Origin: Adiantum capillus-veneris
Lineage: Eukaryota > Streptophyta > Polypodiopsida > Polypodiales > Pteridaceae
Length of the DNA stretch: 64,000 bases
Assembly (NCBI GenBank): GCA_014529385.2
Contig: CM043959.1
Coordinates: 3,636,358 to 3,700,357, forward strand
Reading direction: 5' to 3'
Shown here in pieces: positions 1-9,645 of the stretch. The first letter of the stretch is position 1. The number at the start of each line of letters is the position of its first letter. A model generated the notes under the pieces. It saw nothing but the letters and a program-made list of their open reading frames with translations. It was not told where the DNA came from and searched no databases. The position numbers were made by a program, and so were the translations under genes.

Positions 1-346
1 TTTCTAGTACAGTCTGTGGATTTGTGCTTTCTACAACTATGTATTCTCGTCCATACTTGTCGACGACTATAGATCTCCATTGACAGTCGACTACGTATGT
101 GTAGACATATAAGAGCTTGTAATCCGTTATCTCTTCTAGGTATGGATATGAGCACCTATAAAGATTGACCTCATTGTCGTCAATGTATCTATATAGTCCT
201 TCACTCTCATGACCAATCATCCAAATTCTCTCAACATGATGGATCTTTATCAATTGCAAGTTTGGAAGATCCATTGTGGGAGGATGTTCCTCTATCGTCG
301 GGATCTCCAAGCTTGTGTAAGCTGCGTTTGAATCTAGGATAGACAT
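1..346 (-). CDS. Unknown ORF at the start of the coding region of the left LTR element (partial)
   Basis: From an ATG at 346 the minus strand is open for 115 codons to the window edge with no stop. The protein is acidic and rich in aromatic residues, with segments such as RIWMIGHESEGLYRYIDD and DCQWRSIVVDKYGREY. I do not recognise a family. It follows a leader of more than 2 kb with palindromic repeats, which is where Ogre/Tat elements carry an extra ORF1 of unknown function ahead of gag. It could be that ORF or the N-terminus of gag. Unlike the other retroelement ORFs in the window it shows no damage in the visible part, so this copy may be younger. Confidence 0.5.
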   Translation of the reverse strand, partial: MSILDSNAAYTSLEIPTIEEHPPTMDLPNLQLIKIHHVERIWMIGHESEGLYRYIDDNEVNLYRCSYPYLEEITDYKLLYVYTYVVDCQWRSIVVDKYGREYIVVESTNPQTVLE

Positions 347-778
347 GATTTCTGGGCTTAAGAGCTTTTGCTTGGTTCAAGTAGACTTAGTCCACTGTGT
401 TCAAGTGCTTTGGTTAGGAAAAAGTCAAAACTATGTCCAAAACCGCAACCGTTTCGTCACAATTCTCGCAAATTGTCGCTTTCAGACACCCCTGACTTAC
501 GGATGAATTTTGAGGCCTTAAACGATGTTTTTTTTTTTCAAAATTGAACTAAATGGTTGCCATTGGCATACATTTAGTTCAAGTTTTGCTCTAAGATCTG
601 TAGAGCCGCTCTCAAGCTACGTTTTGATATAAAAAGTTTTTCGATCCGATACCGTTTGTGAAAGTTATGGCCAAAACAGTGAAATGCAGTTTAGAATGGA
701 AGAAGACTTGGGATCTCTGTGACACTGTGAACACTTCTGTATGGTCAAAAGTACACTTGGACCCTAAATCTGGCCTGG

Positions 779-2067
779 AGACATCCTACGCGTAGGATGT
801 CTATATGCTCAGAATTTAACAAAATTTGGTCCAGAGACTCCCCTTGAGTCCAGCAACACAATGGTATGCTCAGATTTTAATTTGGACCTAAAAATGGCCT
901 TGAGACATCCTACGCGTAGGATGTCTTTTTGCTCAGAATGTCTTGAAATTTTCACCCCAGCTTCTCCTTGAGGTGCTAAACTCACAGCTCTTTTTACTTT
1001 TTGATTCTGACACCTATAGGCTGGTCAAATGATCCAGAATCTGTTCCAAAAGCCTGATGTCTGTTGTGATGAATTCCTAAGTCAAATCAACTCCAAATTG
1101 GACCAAATTTGACTAGGAGGCTTGCCTAAGGCTATACAACACCCTGTTATGGTCACAGTAGAATTTTGGTTTCAGAATTATGCAGTAGACATCCTACGCG
1201 TAGGATGTCTAACTTCTCAGAATTTCCCAAATTTGAACCACAGACTCTCCTTATGGTGCTGATCACAGTGGTATGCTCAAAATTAAGTTTGGAGTGCAAA
1301 ATCACACATATGATATCCTACGCGTAGGATGTCTTTTTGGTCTGTTTGACCCCAGACTTGTCCCACAGCTTCCCCTTGATGTCAGTAACCCAGTGGTATG
1401 CTTAGATTTTGGTTTGGATTTCAAAAGTCCCAAATTTTAGCTGTTCTTGCTTTTTGTCAGTCAGAAGTGCTAAAGTCCGCTTTGAACCCAATTTTCTCAC
1501 CCAAATGAGCTTAAAACTCTCACATGCACTCAAAACATCATTTAGAACATGCCTATGGAGTCATCCTATGGTTTGGTCTCAAAAATTATGCCTTGGGCAC
1601 AATTTGGGGAGGATGTCTGGCAATTCTCGTCTTTTGGCTTTGATCTATCAAAATTTGGTCAAATTTCTACTTTCCAGGTGAAAATAGGGTAAAACCTACC
1701 TTCTAAACACACTGGTAACCTCAGATTTTCAAAAAAGCGCCTAGATCACCCTGTAGACATCTTACGCGTAGAATGTCTACTGCTGATTTTTTCAGACTGA
1801 AGTGTCCCTGATGCTTCCTTAAGCTCGCAGCAAGTGCAAGTATGCTTCACAATTGCAAAAACATGCAAAAATCACTCAATTAAGCCTTTGCTGAATTTTT
1901 ACGTTTTCTGAATCCGCTTTTTGGCTTTTGGTCAACAAAAATAGGGAAAAACACTCAAGTCAATATGTTACTAGGGTAAAACCTACCCTCTGAACCCACT
2001 GGTGCAGTCAAAATTTTCAAATTTGGTCTCCAGAACCCCCTTGAGACATCCTACGCGTAGGATGTCT
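779..2067. repeat. Six copies of a 24-bp palindrome in a retroelement leader
   Basis: The core CATCCTACGCGTAGGATG, extended by AGA on the left and TCT on the right, is a perfect 24-bp inverted repeat. It occurs at 779-802, 903-926, 1187-1210 and 2044-2067. Near copies are at 1311-1334 and 1755-1778 (two substitutions each). The pairs 779/903 and 1187/1311 are both spaced by exactly 124 bp. The copies are separated by degenerate sequence containing TATGCTCAGA-like strings, so the leader looks like an expanded tandem array. A seventh near-perfect copy lies in the related plus-strand element at 23947-23970. Confidence 0.9.
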
Positions 2068-2589
2068 ATGTTTACAGAATTGCAGGTTTTCTTCACAGAA
2101 CTCTTGCAAATGTTGTTTTATATACACAGCATCAGTCAGTCATACAAAAATGTCCACAAAAGCTTGTTTATTGCATTTTTACCCTCAAAAGCACACTTTT
2201 CCGTGATTTCAAATGCAATCAAGCACTTTAGCAAATAATTCAGTGCTGAATAGCTCTAAATCAGAATCGGATCACTTACCTAAAGCTACTCCTACAAATC
2301 ATATGGGGTTTTGCATCTATGAGTAGAAAAACGCTTCACTGTCACACACAGACTAGTAAACGCTTTTATCACCTCAAAAATTACTCGACCACCAACAACT
2401 ACTCTAATCCACAGATCCTAACTAAACCTATCTAGTCGCAGACCCTCGGCAAGACACACGCTTCCTGGCTATCCACTTGATCACGGAATATCCTCTTCCG
2501 GATCCACTTAAGAAAAATGTTTTTTTAGCCCAAACTAAATCAAGCAACCATCACACGAGTGTTAGTAGAAAACCTACTTAGGTCCTTGT

Positions 2590-2608
2590 GTCCCCGGCAG
2601 CGGCGCCA
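2590..2608 (-). promoter_or_regulatory. Primer-binding site of the left LTR element
   Basis: On the minus strand the sequence TGGCGCCGCTGCCGGGGAC begins two bases after an LTR ending in CA (LTR end at 2610). It resembles the complement of a tRNA-Asp 3' end, the primer used by Athila-type plant retrotransposons. The identical 19-mer follows the LTR of the plus-strand element at 23405-23423. Confidence 0.8.
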
Positions 2609-2609
2609 A

Positions 2610-3568
2610 TGTTGGACGGGAAGCTACTCACACACCCATGAAGTGCATGCAAACACTACCTAGATCAACATAATGTCAATCGAGGACACAGATGACACGA
2701 TAGGCACACAGAGGAAATCTCTTAAGCTTGTCAGGCTGAGACCATCCTACACATACAACACTCTGGAAGGCCAACTAAACCACAATCAAGAACCTCACTG
2801 CCCTCAACTACACCACCTAGCCACATACACACATACGAAAGGTAACTCACCTAATCATGCCAGATTCCTACAAAACTTAAGGAACACCATCCCCTCACTA
2901 GGATATACCTGTCCCTAAGCTTCTACACTCAAAATCCTCACTCAAAACCCATCTGCGGAAAACGCGTAGAATGACAGAGCCGAATTTTGAAAGTGCCCGA
3001 AACTGAAATTTATGAGAACCTATGCGTAGCTTATGTCGCCATGATTCTATAGACTACTAGCACGCAGAAAACAGACATCGTTTGATACACTTACGACCAC
3101 AATTAGCTCGTAGATGCGTCGGCATGTGCGCTTCGTCTCGCGTGGAATGCTTGGCGTTGTCGCGTAGCTCTCCTCGAGCCTATAGCAATGGTGCAGTCGG
3201 ATCTCCAATGTGTTGAGCGAGCAGGGCGTAGCAAGAAGATGAAGCTCACACTCACTCTCTTTCTCTCTCACACACAGTAGACGGCAGCGCCAAGTTCAAA
3301 TTATGATTAAAAGTCTTCTTTACAAAATGACCTAGGTACCTTATATACTAAGGCTACCTTAGGTTTAACCAAAAATGGGGTTGAAAGGGTCAAATGGCTT
3401 TGTATTTACAATCTGGAAGTGCCATTGCACCCGAGCTTCTGAAACTAGAATAACTACTCATTACAAATGACGTTTATAGCCATAATCCGCAGCATTTCAT
3501 AACTCGTAAAAGATAAGACTTTGGTACGAAACTTGAGTTATGTTGTGTTGTTGACCCAGCGGTCAACA
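2610..3568 (-). repeat. LTR of the left Ty3-type element, with TATA box
   Basis: The LTR ends at 2610, next to the PBS. A TATA-like sequence on the minus strand (3349-3341) lies about 735 bp before the LTR end, matching the spacing in the plus-strand LTR (TATA 22666-22674, end 23403). The U5 region contains a half-copy of the leader palindrome (ACGCGT near 2960). A short inverted repeat, GTTGACC..GGTCAAC, is at 3551-3568. The upstream LTR boundary could not be fixed because a MITE abuts it. Confidence 0.55.
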
Positions 3569-4053
3569 CCAATGCTCGAAAAAAACCCAGGTTTAGTGTA
3601 ATCCCACCTACAAATTTTTAAATTTACCTCTAAATTTTATTTTTGAAGGTGGGAAAACCTACAAAATTTTGAAAACATTAGTGTAATTTGGTGTAAAAAC
3701 CTTCAACTTTTGTCAATTTACGTATCCTGGTATGTAGGTTTGCCAAGTTTTTGGAAAAAGGAGCATTGCTCTAGTCTTTCAGAAATGTAGGGACGCCTAA
3801 TTTTTGAAGGCTTGGACGCCCTTCGGAGGCACTTTTACCCTTCAGTGAAGGGCAAAACATTTTTAACCCTTGAAAGAAGGATAGTATATTGAAAAATCTA
3901 TGAGTAGCCCTTCTAATTTTTGCCTAAATATAGCTTAATGAAGGATATGTAAAAATTTAGCCTTCAAATGAATGATTAGGGTCACCCTTCAAAAATGAGC
4001 TTTGAATGTAGGTTTGCCAAGTTTTCTAAAAAATGGTTTTTTTCGAGCATTGG
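3569..4053. mobile_element. MITE with terminal inverted repeats (~485 bp)
   Basis: The left end CCAATGCTCGAAAAAAACC (3569-3587) is matched by its reverse complement ending at 4053. The interior is AT-rich, has no coding potential, and contains internally duplicated segments: TGTAGGTTTGCCAAGTTTT occurs near 3732 and near 4005. A convincing target-site duplication was not found, so the superfamily is open. It sits inside or at the edge of the left LTR. Confidence 0.6.
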
Positions 4054-4143
4054 TCCTGCTGCCACTGCACAACCTATTTGTCTCGATCTCTCCCAGCTCG
4101 GCAATGCCGACACAATGTTCAGGAAAAGTGTACCTCAACTTAG

Positions 4144-4278
4144 CAGTGTTCACCAAAAACCTTTTTTAAGAACTAGTGGAAAAAAGGAAAGCTTTGAAAA
4201 TCTACCGGTTTTTAGAGAAATTTAACCGGTTTTTATTGGTTTTTACACTAAAATCCTCAAAAGCTTGTGAAAACACTG
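4144..4278. mobile_element. hAT-like MITE, copy 1 (inverted and shortened)
   Basis: It begins CAGTGTTCACCAAAAACC and ends AACACTG. It is the reverse-oriented, shortened relative of the two MITEs that follow: its left 70 bp match the complement of the right end of the copy ending at 4517. No clear 8-bp target duplication remains. Confidence 0.55.
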
Positions 4279-4301
4279 GAGACTGCAGCTTAGCCTTGCG
4301 C

Positions 4302-4517
4302 CAGTGTTCACAGAAAACCGGCCTTTAGTGTATTTAAAAAGGACAAAGATTGAAAATTCCCGGTTGGTTTTGAGGGCTGCCTTGAAGGAAACCGGGTAAA
4401 TTTTGAAGATTTTAGTGTAAAAACCAATAAAAACCGGTTAAATTTCTCTAAAACCGATAGATTTTCAAAGCTTTCCCTTTTTCCATTGGTTCGTAGAAAA
4501 GTTTTTGGTAAACATTG
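4302..4517. mobile_element. hAT-like MITE, copy 2, with perfect 8-bp target duplication
   Basis: This 216-bp element has ends CAGTGTTCAC and GGTAAACATTG. It is flanked by the identical octamer CCTTGCGC at 4294-4301 and 4518-4525. An 8-bp duplication with CAGTG termini is typical of the hAT superfamily. It has no coding capacity. Confidence 0.8.
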
Positions 4518-4526
4518 CCTTGCGCC

Positions 4527-4743
4527 CAGTGTTCACTAAAAACCGGCCTTTAGTGTATTTTTAAAGGACAAAAATTAAAATTTCCCGGTTAGTTTCGAGG
4601 GCCACCTTGAAGGAAACCGGCTGAATTTTGAGGATTTTAGTATAAAAACCAATAAAAAGCGGCTGAATTTCTCTAAACACCAGTAGATTTTCAAAGCTCT
4701 CCTTTTTTCCATTGGTTCTTAAAAAAGCTTTTGGTAAACACTG
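4527..4743. mobile_element. hAT-like MITE, copy 3, adjacent to copy 2
   Basis: This 217-bp element is collinear with the preceding copy and shares internal strings such as CGGCCTTTAGTGTATTT. It ends GGTAAACACTG. The flanking octamers are CTTGCGCC (4519-4526) and CCTGCGCC (4744-4751), one mismatch apart. It therefore lies one base beyond the target duplication of the preceding copy. Confidence 0.8.
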
Positions 4744-4929
4744 CCTGCGCCTTGGAGTTTGTCTTGGAGGGAATTTTGTATGTTTGTGAAAACGATTTTT
4801 ATCAAAATCCACGTGCATGGTGACTTGCGTCGCCGCCGGCCACCTCAGATGCCTCGCGCAGCGCAGAGCCTGTCTCGCTCTCTCTCTCTGTCTCTATACC
4901 TGCCTTGCGCGCTACGCGCAGGTTCCATG

Positions 4930-4988
4930 GTTGCCTGAGAGACTCTCTCTCTCTCTCTCTCTTACGGTTGTGGTTGCACAGCACTGAG

Positions 4989-5042
<54 letters not shown>

Positions 5043-5106
5043 CCTTAGGGTTGCTATTGCAGAGCGCAGAGCGCAGAGCGACTCATTCTCTCTCTTACGC
5101 AAAAAC

Positions 5107-5173
<67 letters not shown>

Positions 5174-5183
5174 TACAAGCCTT

Positions 5184-5264
<81 letters not shown>

Positions 5265-5331
5265 CCGCCTTACGCAGGTTTGAATTCATGCTATGGCGTC
5301 GCTCTCTCTATCTCTCTCTCTCTCTCTCTCC
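4930..5331. repeat. Compound (CT)n/(CA)n microsatellite tract
   Basis: (CT)n runs at about 4930-4960, 4992-5041, 5106-5128, 5185-5261 and 5312-5331, with (AC)n at 5129-5168. They are separated by short related spacers (..CGCAGAGCG.., ..CTTACGCAGG.., ..CTTGCGTAGG..), so the tract looks like a locally duplicated microsatellite. Long Ser-Leu or Arg-Glu reading frames across it are low-complexity artefacts. Confidence 0.9.
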
Positions 5332-5339
5332 CTTGCGTA

Positions 5340-7495
5340 GGTTCTCGAATGTTATGGCAAACTTCTCATCAAAATGAAACGAGCGCAGTAATAATGTTGC
5401 TTTTCCCGAATGCTATGGCAAAGCTTCTATGCATGTACATCAAAATGGTCCTTCGATGCTGAATCCAGGGGATGACACATACGTTCACAGGATTAGCTAA
5501 AGCTCTTGCTTATATATTAAGGCTTGATTTTTAAGAATTTGAAGCCTTCAAGGCCTTGCACAGGTTGCTCTCTCTCTCTCTCTCTCTCATACACACACAC
5601 ACACAGACACACATTCTCTCAAGCTAACACACACACAAAACCAATTACTTGGATAAAATGCATTTGCACCCGTATTAATGGCATCTTTAATCTCACATGG
5701 ACCATAAATCAGGTGGTTTCAAACACACACACGCGGCCTTAATCGATCCAATTTGATGGGACCATCAATCTTTGTAAACAACTCTACATTATATCGATTA
5801 AGCTTTCCTAACTTTTTTCAGGGTTGTGCAGTAGCTATCTCTCTCCGGCCAACACGCGAAATCAATCGTTCTATCAAAGGTATCATTCAAAACTTAACTA
5901 ATCAAAGTAAATAAACAAAGTTTGATTAATGCAAATGAAGAGAAGGTGATGACCTACCTTCAATATTGATGTTGGAGCCCTCCATGTTTGTTTGAAAGCG
6001 TGATGCGTGTGTCGTTAGTAGTTTCTTGGTCCGAGCTAAGTGCATGAGGTGATACTAGCCTAAAAATGTGAAGGGGTTTAACTTACTCCATTAAAAGGTC
6101 AAAGGAATTTGTATAGTTTTTCTTCATTTTGATAAAGTGAAATCATAAATTCATATTGTCTTCATATAACAAGTTTAAGTTTCTGGAAAATTCCCATAAC
6201 ACTTTTGACCTTATGGACAAATTTTTGTACGATATGATGATTCGATTATTATGTGTTCCAGAAAAGTGTGCCTTAGCTTAACCTTGAGCCGGTGTAAAAA
6301 CCAAAATTAACCGGTTGAAGAGAGGGGGAGAAATGGAAAATCCGAATGGAAAATTCAAGAAAATAGAGTAATCCCATTGTGTGAGTGACTATGCTATCTT
6401 GTCCACATAAATTTGACTATTTCCCATATTGAAGAATTCTGTTTACACTTTTGAAAGAAATATTTCAATTTCAAGATCTAGGAATATTTTACTCATATGG
6501 ATAAACCTATTCAAGGTTTGATTGCAAACATTCATTTGTAAGCCACACTTTTCCATCATGACAAAACAACAAAACTAATGATTGAAATAAGCTTGGGGTG
6601 GGGGGGTGGGGGGACTTGGGAGGGAGGGGCCTCTCAGTCCCTCTTTGTGACCATTGGCCCTCTATCCGTTCTAATATTAGATTTCTTATTGATTTGTCAT
6701 TCTGCCACAATTTTGTCCACATGGTCAAAACTCTGTGTGTGTGTGTGTACCTCCATACATCCCTAAGTTTTGTGCACATGGTCAAAACTCTATCACCCAT
6801 TGCTTAGTTTTACCAATGGCCTCTGTGAGGTCCCCACCCCGCCATTTCCAATGGCGGATCTGATGGTGAACCCGGTGGCCACTAGATCTATTGCGGAAGC
6901 AAACAAAATGGTTGAGGGTTCGACTAGCGGGCGATCTCTCATCACAAAGTGAGTCAAGTTCGAGCCTGCTAGCAGGGAGATCTAGCTCCACCTCGCAGGA
7001 GAAGCGTACTTGAACTATCTACCGATCCTAAGATCCACCTTCCAAGAGGAGAGAAGCCTCGAGTGCCTTTATCCCCATGTTTTAGAGGCATATACTCTCG
7101 AGAATTCCCCGCTCTAGGGGCAATGAGCATTACTAATATCGAGTAAGCACTATGGGGACAGAGAGTTCCCGACCAATCGGGACCACCCATCTCGTAGGCA
7201 TTGGCAACCTGAGCCAAGCCTCCACTTTCCACCCCCACACTCACACTTCCTTGTGTGACCTAATTACTACCACAAAGGTTGTTCTACATAAAGATTCCTT
7301 GTTTAATTCCGAATCACATTGTTCGTTAATACAGCCCTTCAACCAGTATTGCAAACAGCACCAAGACAGAATTCTAGTAAAAAATCTACTCAAACTTATT
7401 CATAAAAGTTCCAATCTTCTAGAGGTACAACATCCCCCCTCCAGCGAGAGTTCACTCCTCCCGTTGTCGCCTAGCTGCCCATACAACTAGGTATG
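5340..7495. other. No recognisable gene
   Basis: AT-rich non-coding sequence with short (CT)n and (CA)n tracts near 5568-5610, a G-rich stretch at 6597-6638 and a short (TG)n near 6739. Open frames here are short and overlap on both strands. I found no family motif or plausible gene model. Confidence 0.5.
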
Positions 7496-7501
7496 TCCAC
7501 T

Positions 7502-7617
7502 GCATAGAAAGCACGTCATGGACACTCCCACCGCATAGAAAGCAAGACGTGGGTTCCCACCGCATAGAAAGAAAGTCGTGGGTATCCACCGCATAGAAAG
7601 CAAGTCGTGGATTCAAG
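7502..7617. repeat. Minisatellite, four units of 29-31 bp
   Basis: Units begin GCATAGAAAGCA at 7502, 7533, 7562 and 7591 and continue through variants of AGTCGTGGGT..CCACC. Periods are 31, 29 and 29 bp, with a few substitutions between copies. Confidence 0.9.
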
Positions 7618-7875
7618 AGCCCTTAACGAGGAACTCTGCCCCATGTGATCAGTAGGGGGGTTAGGACTGATTCAACATTGGAAATAAAATGAACATGTCG
7701 AGCTAAATTTTCCCTAGCAGACATTCTTTCCTAATTGCAACCAGCATACCCATCAATCATTTCCTTCCTACTTTAGAACTTAATGTACAATGAATTCAAT
7801 GCCGAGGTTTTCGTCGGATTTCTCCAACATGTTTGGGTATATTTTCATTCCTAACTAAACGTGTGCAATGTTAAG

Positions 7876-8046
7876 TTAAACAACTTGAATGAAATTATGA
7901 TCTACCTCTTCCATTTCTTCGTCGATGGCCCATGAGATGGCCGGTATTTGTTCCTCCATGGGAGCTTTTCCCTTCCCGTTCACCTTGCTCGTTCCTGCCT
8001 CGTGGTCGTGGGCTCCACCAAAGCGAGTCCTCTTAACCGGGGCCAT
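7876..8046 (-). CDS. Short open frame, 56 codons, unknown
   Basis: An ATG at 8046 opens 56 codons to a TAA at 7876. The product is charged: it starts MAPVKRTRFGGAHDHEAG and has an acidic C-terminal part (DEEMEEVD). Composition differs from the AT-rich surroundings. A GT dinucleotide in the context GAAGAG/GTAGAT near the end could be a splice donor, making this a first exon. No homologue is recognised and it may be a chance frame. Confidence 0.25.
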   Translation of the reverse strand: MAPVKRTRFGGAHDHEAGTSKVNGKGKAPMEEQIPAISWAIDEEMEEVDHNFIQVV

Positions 8047-8049
8047 TTT

Positions 8050-8720
8050 AAACTCACTACTTTAAATAATTAACTTGGGGAAAAGAGCTAATGCCCGTAA
8101 GCGTCATAACAAGCCAAATGATAGATTAGCAACATCAAACAATGCCTGCTACATGAGAGGTTTAGATTTTTTCATATAGCAATCATTATGGATGACACAT
8201 AATCCTATGGGAACCGGCTCTAAAGATAATTACTCTGCTTACATGATTAAGAATAATAGGATTTCACTAATGGAATTACCAAAGAGATGAATTAAGCACG
8301 ATTAATCTCTTTCCTAGCAATTAGAGGGTGCAGAATCACCGCATGCATAGGTGTGAGAAAAACCACCTCTTAAAGACTTAATGACAGATTAATCTTACCT
8401 TAATTATATCTTAATGCATAACAAAGATGGATCTAAATCAGCTACAATATTAATGCGTGATAGAAAGAGTGATTCTCATCAATCTACACAATTACTAGCT
8501 TACCGATTAATTTCTATGCTACCTAGAGAGAGAAAATTCGAATAATCGTGCACTAATCATTAATTAAGAGTGATGAATGGCTGATAATTCAGCTATGGGA
8601 TGATGATTACATAATAGAATATGGTTAAGGAGAATTTAGAGAGTAATTATAGAGAATTACGACTAGGAATAAGCATAATAGACGAGAAATTTAGATGGTA
8701 ATGAAAAAGATTTGCAGAAA
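8050..8720. other. AT-rich sequence, nothing recognised
   Basis: Between the short open frame and the chromovirus LTR region the sequence is AT-rich with frequent GATTAAT-like words. No repeat structure, splice pattern or protein motif was identified. Confidence 0.5.
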
Positions 8721-8867
8721 GCATTAATTAAGCCGTGTTTACCGTGATTAAGGGCTGATAATCCTCTCGATTCTCTGATCTAATCGAGCTTCTTGAGGCA
8801 AGGATTCGACAGCACCTCCCTCCTTGCTTCTCCTTCAAAAGGTGTGTGTTCCGGCAGCACCTTCCCA

Positions 8868-8912
8868 GAGTGTGTGTAGGTGTGTGTGTGTGTGCACTGT
8901 GTGTGTGAGAGC

Positions 8913-8943
<31 letters not shown>
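8868..8943. repeat. (TG)n microsatellite inside the chromovirus 3' LTR region
   Basis: Interrupted TG repeats run from GTGTGTAGGTGTGTG to a pure run ending near 8943. On the minus strand they follow the LTR TATA-like box closely, so they would fall near the transcript start or R region. Confidence 0.85.
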
Positions 8944-8946
<3 letters not shown>

Positions 8947-9613
8947 GTTTTTAAATAGGTTCCTACAAGCTGAAAATCGATTTGTGCTGCTATAAGCATC
9001 TGAGTGAGCACTCAGTCTCTGCATTGGCAAGTTCAGTTCCCTTACCCACCAAGTGTCAGGTTGGCTTGGTTAACTGACTCTGAGACTTAGTTACTCGCTT
9101 GGAAACTCTCCCAGGACTCCCACAAAGCAAGAGGGCGCCCCCTAGCTGCTAAAGCTGATCTGGAGTGGACTGGAACCTGTTCCCACACAGTCCCGGGCCC
9201 CCGGTACCTCCCCCGTCAATTTTGAGAAAATTTGATTCTAGGCTTAAACGGGTCATACGAGTCGGATTTTGATGCCGAAAATTGCTATAGCAAGCTCTAA
9301 CTAAAGCATACTGGCCCGAGTACCTAGCATATTTAGCAGCCCTCGGGGTTCGAAAATGCATTTTTTTGAAATTCGGGGTACGGGTGCAGTTTTTCGAGAC
9401 GATCAAAACTGGACGGGTCGGGTGACCAAAAACTTACTATTTTTGGAATTTTTTTTACAAAAAATATTTTAATTCACATTTCAGAGCTTTGAAACATTCT
9501 AAACATTATGGCACTGACAAAATCTGGAAAACTGCTAAAAATAGTAACTTATTCCATTATTTTCATTCCAAGGTACAATGGTGTTCTTTTTTGATCGGGG
9601 TCAGAGACCTTAC

Positions 9614-9625
9614 AACCTCCCCAAC
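9614..9625 (-). promoter_or_regulatory. Polypurine tract and start of chromovirus 3' LTR
   Basis: On the minus strand GTTGGGGAGG (9625-9616) is followed by T and then TGTAAGGTCTCTGACCCC, a TG-initial LTR start at 9614. It lies about 20 bp after the chromodomain stop codon, as expected. Confidence 0.65.
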
Positions 9626-9645
9626 GTGAAAAATTTGAGATGTCC

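Larger units (their letters stand above)
1..3568 (-). mobile_element. 5' part of a Ty3-type (Tat/Athila-like) LTR retrotransposon
   Basis: Read on the minus strand, an LTR (roughly 3568 to 2610) is followed directly by a primer-binding site (2608-2590), then a leader of about 2.2 kb and an ORF that leaves the window at base 1. The layout matches the plus-strand element at 22.6-28.8 kb. Both have the same LTR/PBS junction (..CCAACATTGGCGCCGC..), about 735 bp from TATA box to LTR end, and homologous leader segments with the same palindrome. A tRNA-Asp-type PBS and a long leader with an ORF ahead of gag are known from plant Athila and Tat/Ogre elements. The lineage is inferred, because no pol is visible in this part. 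The distal end of the LTR is uncertain because a MITE lies at 3569-4053. Confidence 0.7.

Noticed and set aside
3047-3271. Minus-strand 74-codon frame in the left LTR
   Set aside because: It lies in the LTR U5 region. No family motif, and likely chance.
5051-5377. Open frames of Ser-Leu, Arg-Glu or Thr-His repeats over CT/GA/CA tracts (also 14210, 14945, 17271-17810, 18073, 47786 regions)
   Set aside because: They are translations of dinucleotide repeats, open in several frames on both strands, with no flanking protein signature.
6890-6980. B-box-like strings (GGGTTCGACTAG, AGTTCGAGCCTGC)
   Set aside because: No A box at suitable spacing, no tail and no target duplication. Not enough to call a SINE or tRNA.
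7502-7617. CRISPR-like array
   Set aside because: Units are contiguous 29-31-bp tandem repeats without unique spacers, in a eukaryotic context.
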